From positions 1-64,000 of the forward strand of contig JAJDXQ010000033.1 in assembly GCA_022823185.1 (NCBI GenBank): 64,000 nt of DNA, in the 5' to 3' direction. The notes under the pieces were generated by a model. It did not search any database. It saw only the letters and a list, made by a program, of their open reading frames with translations, and was not told the origin of the DNA. Origin of the DNA: Caldilineaceae bacterium (GTDB lineage Bacteria; Chloroflexota; Anaerolineae; Caldilineales; Caldilineaceae). This document shows, in pieces, positions 7,954 through 16,661 of the stretch (its first letter is position 1; each line of letters begins with the position of its first letter). The translations under genes were made by a program, and so were the position numbers.

Positions 7954-8715
7954 CTACCCTTGCGCCTGCTTGCGGGCGGCGCGCACCTGCTCGTAGGTCT
8001 CCTCTCCGGGCGGGTAATACTTGCCGGGCACGACCCCTTCGGCCAGGATGCGCTCCTTGACCATCGCCTCGGCTTCTTCGTGGACCTCGGTCAGCTCGAC
8101 GCACTCTTCCGCGAACCAGGAGGGCACAACGACGACGCCGTCGGCATCGCCAACGAGGACATCGCCGGGCCGAACGAGGGCGCCGCCGCACTGGACGTCG
8201 ACATTTTCCTGGGCGGGGATGGCGTAGGGTACGCCGCCGAGGGGCGTGCGGTCGCGGGCGTAGATGATGAGGCCGTACTCCTCCTGCACCATGATGTCGA
8301 GATCGCGGATGCCGCCGTCGGTGACGACGCCGTCGGCGTTGGTCATCTTGAGCTGCAGCGCTTTCACGTCCCCGAAGATGCAGGGCCGGGCATCGCCCAT
8401 CACGTCGCAGACGAGGACGTCACCGGGGCCGCAGCGTCCCATGGCGATATACTCCGGCGAGTCTTCGCCGATCTGCACCTCAGCCTGCAGGTCGGGCCGG
8501 GGGGGCAGGTCGGGCCGGGGGGGCAGGTAGCGCAGCGTGCGGGCGCGGGCCGCGAGCTGCTGGCCCGGTGTGCAGAGCCGCACGTCATTCATATAGGGAA
8601 GGGGCACGCCGGCATAGCGATGGACAGAGTGCCATACAGTGGCGACGGGCAGTTTCTTGAAGCGATCCAGAATGTGCTGCGGCACTTCGACCGGGGTAAA
8701 GGAGCGATCGGTCAT
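7954..8715 (-). CDS. RraA-like / HMG-CHA aldolase-family protein (copy 2)
   Basis: This 253-residue paralogue is roughly three quarters identical to copy 1 by eye, with the same D-G-G-I-R-D active-site loop and [10 protein letters not shown] end. It carries an extra six residues where PPRPDL occurs twice in a row, encoded by an 18 bp tandem repeat at 8488-8523. The two copies share their first ten residues almost exactly. They are separated by 163 bases with no recognisable gene. The duplication may have broadened substrate range or created a hetero-oligomer. Transcription is probably from the 8716-9084 region, shared divergently with the transporter gene. Confidence 0.85.
   Translation of the reverse strand: MTDRSFTPVEVPQHILDRFKKLPVATVWHSVHRYAGVPLPYMNDVRLCTPGQQLAARARTLRYLPPRPDLPPRPDLQAEVQIGEDSPEYIAMGRCGPGDVLVCDVMGDARPCIFGDVKALQLKMTNADGVVTDGGIRDLDIMVQEEYGLIIYARDRTPLGGVPYAIPAQENVDVQCGGALVRPGDVLVGDADGVVVVPSWFAEECVELTEVHEEAEAMVKERILAEGVVPGKYYPPGEETYEQVRAARKQAQG
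8488..8523. repeat. 18 bp in-frame tandem duplication inside RraA-like gene
   Basis: Two identical 18-base units (8488-8505 and 8506-8523) differ in no base. They encode a doubled PPRPDL in the protein. Copy 1 of the gene has only one unit, so this is a recent slippage or unequal-exchange event in a G-rich tract. Confidence 0.9.
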
Positions 8716-9084
8716 CGGGTGTCTCCTGGTGGGGTGGGTACGCGGAATTTCTGTGCAAGCCGGGCGTGCCGGGATTGAGAAACGGCCAGGCAGTGAGCGC
8801 GATGGTCGCGAGCGGCGTGGTCAAAATCTGCTTTTTCCGGGGCTCATCAGCAGGAGTTCAGGGAGGACCCGACCACGCCGTGATCATAACTGAAGACGGT
8901 GGAAATGCCTATCGGAGAGGGGGTTGGATTCGGTCAGCAACGGAGACCGTTTGGGGTGTTTCTGAACCCTGCGCCTGGCGAGCGTGCCTGTTTGCGGAAG
9001 AGAGATATGTCCAAAACAGTTTCGTTTCGGCGTCGCTTCCAGTGTAAGATAGACAGAGTGTGACCACTACGGGAAAGCCCATTT
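8716..9084. other. Divergent intergenic region, no gene seen
   Basis: This lies between the minus-strand RraA-like pair and the plus-strand transporter, so it should hold both promoters. I see a possible -10 (TAAGAT at 9049-9054) for the transporter but no convincing -35. No open frame here has family features. Confidence 0.4.
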
Positions 9085-10467
9085 ATGAAAATGAGTGAAT
9101 CCACGCCAGCCGCTGCCGCGACTCGTTCGCAATGGGGTCTGCTGATCGCGCTCATGATACCCGTCGGCATGGCAACGATCAATATGTCGATGTTCGGCGT
9201 GGCCCTGCCGACGGTGCGGGATACGTTCGCGGTGGAGGCCGACATGGCGGCCTGGCTGCTGGCGGCTTACAGTCTGCCGTTCGTTATCTTCATGCCGCTC
9301 TACGGCAAGCTGGGGGACAGCCTGGGCAAGGCGCGTCTCTTCCAGAGTGGAATTGTCTTCTTTTTCGCGGGCTCCGCCATCTGTGTGCTGGCGGGAAACT
9401 TGCCGCAACTCCTGATCGGCCGCGTTCTGCAAGGGATGGGCACGGCCGGCTTCTACCCCCTGTGCATGGCCATCATCACGGAGCGCTTTCCGGCGGCGCA
9501 GCGGGGCAGGGCCATGGGCACGTGGAGTTCGGTCGCTCCGGGCGCGTCAACGTTGGGTCCCTTGTTGGGCGGGTATGTGGTTGATCATCTCGGCTGGAAC
9601 TATGTCTTTGTGCCGAGCTTGCTGGTTGCCCTCATCGCCCTGTGGGTGGCGTACCTGCGCGTGCCGTCGCAACGCCCTATTCACGGGGCAGGACTGCAGG
9701 CCTTCGACTGGTTGGGCGCGGCCTTACTGGGCAGCGCGCTCGTTTTTGTCATTTTCTTCCTCTCAAGCCGCACGGTCACCGGTGTCGAACCACTACGCGA
9801 TTGGCGGTTGCTCGCAGCCGCAGTCGGCTTCGGGCTCCTGTTCTGGCGGCGGGAGGGCCGGGCGCCTCGTCCCCTTGTCAATTTCGCTCTTTACCGGCTC
9901 AAGAACTTTGGGGTTGCCTCGCTGGCGGCCGGCTGCCGCATGGTGATGATGCACACGGCCATGTTTCTGAACGTGCTTTTTCTGACCGATGTGTACGGAT
10001 TGAAAGCGATTGAACTGGGGGTTTTCTCAACCATTATCTCCGGCGCGATCTTTGCCACGACCCACTGGGGAGGTCTGTTGTCGGATCGAGTGCACAGCCG
10101 CTTGATAGTGGGAATCAGTTTCACGATCCAAGCCTGTGCGTTTGCCGGCTTGGCCTTGTTCCCGCTGCCGCTGCCGGGCGCGGCGGCTCTGATGCTGACG
10201 CAGGCTTTGGCAGGCGGCGCGGCGATGGCAACGCTTCATCGCGCCGCGCTGGAAGATATCCCGGGGGAAGAGAGCGGGTCTGCGGCCGGGCTATACAGCA
10301 CCGCCCGAATGGGCGGCGGGGTGGTCGGCGCCACGATGGCAGGGGTGGGGCTGCAGCAGGCGCTCCTGTTCACCCCGGGGCCGGGGGAGGCCTACCGGCT
10401 GGTGTTCGGCGGGGTTGCGGCGATCAGTCTGGCGAGCCTGGCGGTGGCGTTGAAGTTGGAGCGGTGA
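9085..10467 (+). CDS. MFS transporter, DHA2/EmrB-QacA-like
   Basis: This 460-residue polytopic membrane protein has about 12-14 predicted helices. MFS motif A is seen as Y-G-K-L-G-D-S-L-G-K-A-R in the loop after helix 2. Motif C of drug:H+ antiporters lies within S-V-A-P-G-A-S-T-L-G-P-L-L-G-G near residue 155. The order fits the 14-TM DHA2 exporters, although it is a little shorter than their usual 480-520 residues. ATG 9085 is followed closely by a second ATG (9091). It probably moves a pathway substrate or product, or a drug, across the cytoplasmic membrane. The link to the catabolic block is by position only. Confidence 0.85.
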   Translation: MKMSESTPAAAATRSQWGLLIALMIPVGMATINMSMFGVALPTVRDTFAVEADMAAWLLAAYSLPFVIFMPLYGKLGDSLGKARLFQSGIVFFFAGSAICVLAGNLPQLLIGRVLQGMGTAGFYPLCMAIITERFPAAQRGRAMGTWSSVAPGASTLGPLLGGYVVDHLGWNYVFVPSLLVALIALWVAYLRVPSQRPIHGAGLQAFDWLGAALLGSALVFVIFFLSSRTVTGVEPLRDWRLLAAAVGFGLLFWRREGRAPRPLVNFALYRLKNFGVASLAAGCRMVMMHTAMFLNVLFLTDVYGLKAIELGVFSTIISGAIFATTHWGGLLSDRVHSRLIVGISFTIQACAFAGLALFPLPLPGAAALMLTQALAGGAAMATLHRAALEDIPGEESGSAAGLYSTARMGGGVVGATMAGVGLQQALLFTPGPGEAYRLVFGGVAAISLASLAVALKLER

Positions 10468-10493
10468 ACTGCAGTAGTCAGTGGTCAGTGGTC
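10468..10493. repeat. Dispersed GTCAGTGG-type repeat, copy 1
   Basis: It begins ACTGCAGT directly after the transporter stop and continues with tandem GGTCAGTG words. Similar sequences lie at 12214-12251 and 50341-50378. All are intergenic. Confidence 0.6.
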
Positions 10494-10549
10494 GCGGTGC
10501 TGTGCCGAGGGCCGGGAAGGTTTGGTGCAAGTCTGCCTGGGATAGCGTT

Positions 10550-12211
10550 TCATCTCCCGTCTTTTTCGCTGCCGTCTCCCGCGCCCCAGCCGCCGCCGCC
10601 GGGGGTCTCGATGCGCAGGCGCTGGCCGGGCTGCAAGCGGCGCGTGACTTTGGAAGAGAGCTCCTCCTCGGAGCCGTCCGTGTCGATCAGCAGGTTGCGG
10701 CCGGGCGCGGCCGGCGCGCCGCCAGCCAGGCCCCAGGGGGCGATGGCGCGGCGTTCGCTGAGAATGGTGGCCGTTGTCGGGCGCAGAATCTCATACTCCC
10801 GCACGATGCCCTCGCCGCCCCGGTGTCTTCCGCGGCCGCCGCTGCCCTCCCGCAGGTGGTAGCGGGTGAGGCGGAGGGGGTAGGCCATTTCAAGGGCCTC
10901 GACCGGTGTATTGAGCGTGTTGCTCATGTGGACGTGCGCGCCGCTGAACCCGTTTCCCTGTGGGTGGGCCCCCATGCCCCCGCCGAGCGTCTCGTAGTAG
11001 GTCCAGGGCGAACCGTCGGCGTATTCGCCGCCCATTGTACAGTTGTTCATCGTGCCCTGTCCGGCCGCGGCGACGCGCTCGGGAAGTGCCTGTGCCAGCG
11101 CGCCGAATACGGCATCGGTGATGCGCTGTGATGTCTCGACGTTGCCGCCGGCCACGGCAGCGGGCGGGCGGGCGTTGACGAGGCAGCCGGCCGGGGCATC
11201 GACCAGGACGGGCGCAAAGCAGCCGGCGTTGACCGGCACATCTTCGCCGACGAGGCAGCGCACGACGTAGTAGCAGGCCGACCTCGTCACGCTGAGGGGC
11301 GCGTTGAGGGAACCGTAAATGCTGGGGCAGGTGCCGCTGAAGTCAAAGGTGATGGAGTCGCGGCTGACGGTCGCGGTCACGCGGATAGGCGCGTGTGTTG
11401 TGCGCCCGTCCACGACCGACTCGATCGGATCCTCGAAGCTGTATCGTCCATCCGGCCAGCTGCGAATGGCTGCGCGGGTGAGGCGTTCGCTGTATTCCTG
11501 AAGGTGGCTGGCATAGGCCAGCAGCTCGCCGCTGCCATGGCGGGATGCCAGCTCGTGCAGGCGGCGGTCGCCGACCGCGTGGGCGGCCCGCTGCGCGGCG
11601 AGATCGCCGCGGCGTTCATCCGGCGTGCGCACATTGCGCAGGATCAGTTCAAGCAGGGATTCCGCCAACGCGCCGCCTTCGTAAAGTTTCAGGGGCGGGA
11701 TGATGATGCCCTCCTGAAACAGCTCGGTGGAGAGGGGCAGTGAGCCGGGCGACATGCCGCCGACGTCGGCGTGATGGGCGCGGCTGGCGGCGAAGAACTG
11801 GGGGCCGGGCGGCGAGGCGTGGGCGTTGCGCCCTTCCGGATTTTTCTTGTCGCTCTCTCCCGTGTTTGCGTCTGGCAATTCTGACAGGAAGACGGGCGAA
11901 ACAAGGGTGATGTCGGGCAGGTGGGAGCCGCCGAAGTAGGGATCGTTGAGGATTACGACGTCGCCCGGCTGCCAGTGGTCGAAGACGGCGAGCGCGGCGG
12001 CGACGCTGTCCGGCATCGCGCCCAGATGCGCGGGGATGTGGGCGGCCTGGGCCACCAGGCGGCCGGCGCCGTCAAAAAGCGCGCACGAGAAGTCGAGGCG
12101 CTCCTTGATGTTGGGCGAGTAGCTTGTGCGCTGCAGTGTGATTCCCATCTCCTCGGCGATGCCGCTGAAACGGTGGCGGTAGAGCTCGAGGGTGATGGGA
12201 TCGGGAGCCAT
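10550..12211 (-). CDS. hyuB: Hydantoinase B / oxoprolinase-type subunit
   Basis: This 553-residue protein matches the HyuB family (N-methylhydantoinase B, 5-oxoprolinase C-terminal half, acetone carboxylase alpha). It has the N-terminal block P-I-T-L-E-L-Y-R-H-R-F-S, the H-I-P-A-H-L-G-A-M-P segment, D-V-V-I-L-N-D-P-Y-F-G-G-S-H-L-P-D near residue 90, and the late G-G-N-V-E-T-S-Q-R block. With HyuA it would perform ATP-dependent opening of a cyclic amide or a related carboxylation. The sequence just before ATG 12211 is a copy of the GTCAGTGG repeat and shows no ribosome site, so the start or its expression is unusual. HyuA lies upstream on the same strand, beyond a small membrane protein gene. 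Confidence 0.9.
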   Translation of the reverse strand: MAPDPITLELYRHRFSGIAEEMGITLQRTSYSPNIKERLDFSCALFDGAGRLVAQAAHIPAHLGAMPDSVAAALAVFDHWQPGDVVILNDPYFGGSHLPDITLVSPVFLSELPDANTGESDKKNPEGRNAHASPPGPQFFAASRAHHADVGGMSPGSLPLSTELFQEGIIIPPLKLYEGGALAESLLELILRNVRTPDERRGDLAAQRAAHAVGDRRLHELASRHGSGELLAYASHLQEYSERLTRAAIRSWPDGRYSFEDPIESVVDGRTTHAPIRVTATVSRDSITFDFSGTCPSIYGSLNAPLSVTRSACYYVVRCLVGEDVPVNAGCFAPVLVDAPAGCLVNARPPAAVAGGNVETSQRITDAVFGALAQALPERVAAAGQGTMNNCTMGGEYADGSPWTYYETLGGGMGAHPQGNGFSGAHVHMSNTLNTPVEALEMAYPLRLTRYHLREGSGGRGRHRGGEGIVREYEILRPTTATILSERRAIAPWGLAGGAPAAPGRNLLIDTDGSEEELSSKVTRRLQPGQRLRIETPGGGGWGAGDGSEKDGR

Positions 12212-12213
12212 GG

Positions 12214-12251
12214 ACTGCAGTGGTCAGTGGCTAGTGGTCAGTGATCAGTGG
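12214..12251. repeat. Dispersed GTCAGTGG-type repeat, copy 2
   Basis: It starts ACTGCAGTGGTCAGTGG and continues with CTAGTGGTCAGTGATCAGTGG-like words. It abuts the hyuB start codon. The same order of words occurs at 50341-50378. Confidence 0.65.
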
Positions 12252-12265
12252 TTGGACGCCGGAAA

Positions 12266-12799
12266 TCAGGCGTGAGACTCTTGGGATTGGGCCCAGGAGA
12301 GGACGCGCAGGCCGAAGAGGATGAGGAGAGCGGCGGCGCCGGTCCAGACCCAGAAGCGGAAAAAGGCGCCGCGTAGGGCCCACTGCGCGGAGAGCGCGTC
12401 GTTGATCGTTCTGGGGTAGGCCAGCTCGTGCCGTTCGTCGATGGCCACGTTGGTGAAGCGCTGCTCGCGGCCGTCGGGCCAGAGAACGGTGAGCGCATGC
12501 GCTTCTTCGTTGTCTTCAAGGTCGAAGAGGACTGTGCGGTTGGCGGCGTCTACTTGCGCTTCCACCGTTTCGAATTCGAGTTCAAGCGAGAGCATCGCGC
12601 CGTTGGTGGTGTAGATGTCGTCTTCGGGCACGGTAAAGGCGACCCAGTGATGGCCTTCGGGCACGTCCGCTTCGTAGATTTCGGCGTCGGGCATCCCGAC
12701 TTCGAGCGCATCGCGCACCGGAATCCAGAGGAGGAGGGCGGCCGCAATCAGCGGCAGCAGGAAGAGCAGAAGACGTTGCTGGGAAGAAAGTGTCAACAT
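12266..12799 (-). CDS. Membrane protein of unknown function between hyuA and hyuB
   Basis: This 177-residue protein has an N-terminal hydrophobic helix (about 9-27, L-L-L-F-L-L-P-L-I-A-A-A-L-L-L-W-I) and a C-terminal one (about 148-168). Between them is an acidic, beta-rich extracytoplasmic-looking domain of some 110 residues with no recognised motif. ATG 12799 has GGAG upstream. It sits between the two hydantoinase genes on the same strand, so it is probably cotranscribed with them. No relation to hydantoinase chemistry is evident. Confidence 0.6.
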   Translation of the reverse strand: MLTLSSQQRLLLFLLPLIAAALLLWIPVRDALEVGMPDAEIYEADVPEGHHWVAFTVPEDDIYTTNGAMLSLELEFETVEAQVDAANRTVLFDLEDNEEAHALTVLWPDGREQRFTNVAIDERHELAYPRTINDALSAQWALRGAFFRFWVWTGAAALLILFGLRVLSWAQSQESHA

Positions 12800-12911
12800 C
12801 GCACAACTCCGATAGGAAGTTTATCTCTATTTCGGTCTCCGGTTTCGCCAGCCTGGCAAAGCCGTCCGGAGGTCGGAACTATGATAACACAGCCGGGCCG
12901 CAAGGCCAGCT

Positions 12912-15089
12912 TTAGCCACCCGCGCGCGCCAACAAAAGATTGTGCCTTTCGTCGATGCTGGCCGACCAGCCGGGCCCGACGACGGTGGTGGTGTCAAACT
13001 GGAAAACGATGGCGGGGCCTTCGAAACGGTGGCCGGGTCGGAGGCGGACGCGATCATAGCAGGATGTAGTCGTGGGGCCGTCCGGGCCGAACCAGACCGG
13101 CTTGGCGGTGACGCGCGCTGCGTCCGGGTCGGGCGGGCCGAGCGGCTCTTGCGGCAGATTCAGCTGGGCGCCGGAGCCGGTCGCGCGCAGGCGGACGGCG
13201 ACGGATTCGACTGTTTCGGAGAGCATGGCGTAGCCGTAGCGGGCTTCGTGGGCCGCGTGAAAGGCCTCGATTGCGCGCTGCACCGCGTGAGATGCCTGGG
13301 CGGGGCTGGGCGCGGGGAGAGCCAGGGGAACGGAGAGCTCGTAGCTCTGGCCGCGGTAGCGCAGGTCGAGCGAGGCATCCAAAGCGGGGGCGTGGACGCC
13401 TTCCGCGGCGAGCACGGCTTTCACCCGCCTTTCCAGGGCCGCGGCGCTTTCCTGCAGGGGAGCGGGGTCGTCGACAAGGCTGCTTGCTTCGAGCAGCAGA
13501 GCGCGGGAGGACTCGTGGACGACGTCCGCGATCAGGAGACCCAGGGCGCTGAGCACGCCGGGGCTGGGAGGCAGAAGGATGCGGGGAATGCCGAGAGCGT
13601 CGGCCAGGTCGCAGGCGTGAAGGGGGCCCGCGCCGCCAAAGGGCACGAGGGTAAAGGTGCGCGGGTCGTGTCCCCGCTCGACAGAGACGCGGCGCAGAGC
13701 GCGTTCCATGCGGGCGTTGGCGACCCGGACGACGCCAAGCGCGGCCTCGTGCGAGGAGAGTCCGCCGAGTGCCGCGCCGAGGTCGGCCAGGGAGGCTTCG
13801 GCGGCGGCTAAGTCGAGCGCCATGGCGCCGCGGCCGCCGAGAAACTGGCTGGCGTCCAGGCGTCCAAGGACGAGATTGGCATCAGTGACGGTCGGCTGCT
13901 GGCCGCCGCGGGCATAGCAGACAGGACCGGGCACGGCGCCGGCGCTCTCCGGGCCGACGCGCAGGCCGCCGCCTGCGTCCACGCGCGCCAGGCTGCCGCC
14001 GCCCGCGCCAACAGTGTGAATGTCGATGATCGGAAGCCGCAAGGGGAGCCCGGCAACCTCGCTCTCTGTGGTGCGAGGAATGCGGCCGGGGCAGAGGGCC
14101 ACGTCGGTGCTGGTGCCGCCCATGTCGAAGGTGATGATGCGCGGGCCTTGGCGGCTGACTTGCGTCGCAGTTTGTGAAGTTGAACTGCCGGCGGCGCCAT
14201 GTTGCGCGTCCGCCGCGCCGGCAAGCTGCGCCAGGCGAAAAGCGCCGACGACGCCGCCGGCCGGGCCGCTGAGCACAAGGCGGGCCGGTTCGCTTGCGGC
14301 CTGGGCCGCGCCGATGGCGCCGCCATTGGATTGCATGACCCTGATGGGAACGCGGCCCCGTTGCCGCCCTGTGTTGTGGGCAGGCCGTCCCGCAGCTTCT
14401 GCCAGAGCCTCTGTGAGATGGTCGAGGTAACTGCCCACGAGCGGAAGCAAATAGGCGTTTATGACGGTGGTTGCTGTGCGCTCATACTCACGGTATTCCG
14501 GCAAAATATCGCTGCTGAGCGAGATGGCAAGACGCGGGCAGGCTTCGCGCACGATCTGCGCGGCGCGTCGTTCGTGGTGGGGGTTGCGGAAGCTGTGGAG
14601 AAAGCAGACGGCGAGACTTTGGGGCGCGGCTGCGGCGATTTCGCTTGCTGTGCCGGCAAGGGCCTCTTCATCCAAGCCGGTGAGGACATTACCTTGAAAG
14701 TCCAGCCGTTCCGCGGCCTCGAAGCGCAGATCAGGGGGGACCAGCGGGTGCGGCCGGCTCTGGTGCAGGGCATAGAGATGGGGTCGGTTCTGGCGGCCGA
14801 TCTCGATCACGTCGGCGAAACCGGCGGTGGTCAGCAGAGCGGTACGCGCGCCGCGGCGCTCGAGCAGGGCGTTGGTGGCAATGGTTGTGCCGTGTACGAG
14901 CTCGGCGTCAACAGCCGCCTCTCCCCCGGCGGCAGTCACGACTCCCAGATGGGAAAGCCCGGCCAGAATCGCCTGGCTCTGATCGGCGGGCGTTGTGGCC
15001 TCTTTATGCGCCAGCAGTTGGCCGTCACGCAGGAGCGCAAAATCAGTAAAAGTTCCGCCAACATCGATTCCAACCAGAGTCGTGGGCAT
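12912..15089 (-). CDS. hyuA: Hydantoinase A / oxoprolinase-type subunit
   Basis: This 725-residue HyuA-family protein has an actin-like ATPase fold. The phosphate-binding G-I-D-V-G-G-T-F-T-D-F is at the N-terminus and the second glycine motif, F-D-M-G-G-T-S-T-D-V-A, is near residue 285. A C-terminal acetophenone-carboxylase-like part follows. I chose ATG 15089 because AGGA lies nine bases upstream; ATG 15098 and TTG 15116 are in frame but poorly spaced. It supplies the ATP-using half of an HyuA/HyuB enzyme acting on a cyclic amide (hydantoin, oxoproline) or a ketone. Substrate cannot be told from sequence. Confidence 0.9.
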   Translation of the reverse strand: MPTTLVGIDVGGTFTDFALLRDGQLLAHKEATTPADQSQAILAGLSHLGVVTAAGGEAAVDAELVHGTTIATNALLERRGARTALLTTAGFADVIEIGRQNRPHLYALHQSRPHPLVPPDLRFEAAERLDFQGNVLTGLDEEALAGTASEIAAAAPQSLAVCFLHSFRNPHHERRAAQIVREACPRLAISLSSDILPEYREYERTATTVINAYLLPLVGSYLDHLTEALAEAAGRPAHNTGRQRGRVPIRVMQSNGGAIGAAQAASEPARLVLSGPAGGVVGAFRLAQLAGAADAQHGAAGSSTSQTATQVSRQGPRIITFDMGGTSTDVALCPGRIPRTTESEVAGLPLRLPIIDIHTVGAGGGSLARVDAGGGLRVGPESAGAVPGPVCYARGGQQPTVTDANLVLGRLDASQFLGGRGAMALDLAAAEASLADLGAALGGLSSHEAALGVVRVANARMERALRRVSVERGHDPRTFTLVPFGGAGPLHACDLADALGIPRILLPPSPGVLSALGLLIADVVHESSRALLLEASSLVDDPAPLQESAAALERRVKAVLAAEGVHAPALDASLDLRYRGQSYELSVPLALPAPSPAQASHAVQRAIEAFHAAHEARYGYAMLSETVESVAVRLRATGSGAQLNLPQEPLGPPDPDAARVTAKPVWFGPDGPTTTSCYDRVRLRPGHRFEGPAIVFQFDTTTVVGPGWSASIDERHNLLLARAGG

Positions 15090-15149
15090 CGTGGACATTC
15101 CTGAAGGTGGGCGCAAGGTCGGCGTTGCCTGGCCGGCGGCTGGCGGCTG

Positions 15150-15671
15150 CTATCGGTCGGAGACGATGCGGACGTGCGCCACCCACTTCACCTGCCGCAG
15201 GGCGTCGTCGGTTTCGCTCGGGACGATGAGGCGGACGAGGCCGTCAGCCCGCGACAGCGGTCGGCCGTCGAGCGTATGCGCGAGAATGATTGGCCGGGTC
15301 GTGGGTTCGGTCAGCTCGCGGCGCTGTGCGCGCGTGCCGAAACCGTCGCCGCTGACCACCTCCACCTGCGTCCAGTCGCCTTTCCAGAGCAGGTCGACAA
15401 GATCGAGCAGGCGCAGGCCGGTGAAAGCAAACGGGCCGGAGGCGCCGTGACCCGTGGAAACAATGTAGCAGTTGGGTAAGGTCACCTGCTCTGCTGAGGC
15501 CGGGCGCTCGGCGACGCGATCGGTAGGCGCGAAATCCAGGCTGCGCAGGGCTGCGGCGGCGATGCAGCGGCATGTGCCGTCGGGAAAATGGACCGTCAAA
15601 TCCGCGTCGGGCGAGGGAGGCAGTGGATTGGGCTCGTGCGAGTGTGGGGCCAGTGGGTCGTGGGCGTTCAC
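15150..15671 (-). CDS. Sulfite-oxidase-type molybdopterin-domain protein (short)
   Basis: This 173-residue protein matches the C-terminal two thirds of the oxidoreductase molybdopterin-binding fold (PF00174). It has V-V-S-G-D-G-F-G-T-R-A, then G-R-P-L-S-R-A-D-G-L-V-R-L-I-V-P and the V-K-W-V-A-H-V-R-I end. The usual Moco cysteine region is not evident, so it may not bind cofactor. The GTG start at 15671 overlaps the clpS stop (GTGA), which makes it the second gene of a coupled pair. I see no signal peptide. It could be a small binding protein derived from the sulfite oxidase fold rather than an enzyme. Confidence 0.65.
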   Translation of the reverse strand: MNAHDPLAPHSHEPNPLPPSPDADLTVHFPDGTCRCIAAAALRSLDFAPTDRVAERPASAEQVTLPNCYIVSTGHGASGPFAFTGLRLLDLVDLLWKGDWTQVEVVSGDGFGTRAQRRELTEPTTRPIILAHTLDGRPLSRADGLVRLIVPSETDDALRQVKWVAHVRIVSDR

Positions 15672-16072
15672 GATTTCGGTTCCATCGAGAAGGTGAGGGG
15701 GTAGCCGGCCGCGCGGGCGAGGGCGTGCGCACCGCTGATCAGGCGTTTGGCCTCGGACTGGGGGCGGGAGCAAACCGGGGCCAACCCCTTGGAATGCGCC
15801 TCCCAGGTGACGGTTTCGGCGATTTCAGCGGACAGGCTGAAGACGCGGCCCAGTGTATCGACGACAAATTCGTAGGGCGTCACGTCATCGTTGTGGACGA
15901 GGATGGTCCATGGTTCTTCCCTGGCGGTTTCGACGGCCGTCTCCCTTTCCGGATCGACGCGGGTCTGGGCGTCGGCATTCGCGCCGGGTCCTTGCGGCGC
16001 CGTACCGAAAGAGAGGCCGTGCGAGGGCGCTGTCGGCGGCGGGATCGATTGGAACGGGTGACTCTCGAGCAT
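15668..16072 (-). CDS. clpS: ATP-dependent Clp protease adaptor ClpS
   Basis: This protein of about 134 residues ends in a ClpS domain: P-W-T-I-L-V-H-N-D-D-V-T-P-Y-E-F-V near residue 55, then E-A-H-S-K-G-L-A and a final P-L-T-F-S-M-E-P. The Asp pair of NDD and the His of EAHSKG correspond to the N-degron pocket of known ClpS, so it should deliver N-end-rule substrates to ClpAP or ClpCP. The N-terminus is variable in this family. ATG 16072 is my choice and ATG 16135 would add 21 residues; neither has a strong ribosome site. No clpA or clpC is nearby. It is coupled by a 4-base overlap to the molybdopterin-domain gene. Confidence 0.85.
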   Translation of the reverse strand: MLESHPFQSIPPPTAPSHGLSFGTAPQGPGANADAQTRVDPERETAVETAREEPWTILVHNDDVTPYEFVVDTLGRVFSLSAEIAETVTWEAHSKGLAPVCSRPQSEAKRLISGAHALARAAGYPLTFSMEPKS

Positions 16073-16135
16073 AGAGCAGAAAGTAACACAGTGAGGGTGC
16101 ATTGGGCAAGATTTTTGTATGATCCGGGTCGTCAT

Positions 16136-16661
16136 CTTTTCGATACCGGTGACTTGAGTCGTTCGCCAGGGGGAATCCCTCTGCGCAGGGTCACAGCGTG
16201 AGGTTGCGCTGGAAGGTGACCAGCTGAGGCCAGGCAGGTGTCGGTTTTATTGATTTGCCTGGACCTGAGCTCCGTGCTATACTGCCGCCGTCCTCTAATC
16301 CTCTTTTTGAGTTGCGGTTGCTCGCCGCCGTAACGGTGATTTGGTGACCGGCAACTCCTATCCGACATTTTGATGTGCGTTTCGCGTGCCTCAGCGCTGT
16401 GCTTGCCCCAACCGGCGGCAGCATTGCCCCTGAATCCAATTTGGATCCGCGTTGCGTCGCAGCGCGACAACCATTGTCACGCTTTCCTCTTTGTGGACGG
16501 TTTTGGCAACGAGTCCCGCCAGGCGGAAAGGAGTTTGTGCTCGCCTCCGTTTGCGCGACCGAACAGTTCTGCCGCAGAGAAGAGAGTGTATCAGGCTCAC
16601 CGGAATCCGAAGCCAAAAACGCAGGTGAGCCCAATCTTCACCAAAGGAGCAAAGTACCAAA
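16136..16661. other. Divergent intergenic region with long untranslated leader
   Basis: This lies between clpS and the ATPase gene. Apart from the promoter at 16255-16283 it contains a short palindrome (ATCCAATTTGGAT near 16436) and the ribosome site AAGGAG before 16662. No riboswitch class is recognised. Confidence 0.4.
16255..16283 (+). promoter_or_regulatory. Predicted sigma70-type promoter of the MalK-like ATPase gene
   Basis: TTGCCT (16255-16260), 17 bp, then TGC-TATACT (-10 at 16278-16283, extended -10). Start of transcription would be near 16290. That leaves a leader of about 370 bases before ATG 16662, in which I see no open frame with family features. Confidence 0.6.

Noticed and set aside
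8488-8523. The start of a CRISPR or microsatellite array
   Set aside because: Only two units, in frame inside a gene, with no spacers.
10481-11131. Plus-strand frames opposite hyuB
   Set aside because: Shadow of a well-supported gene on the other strand.
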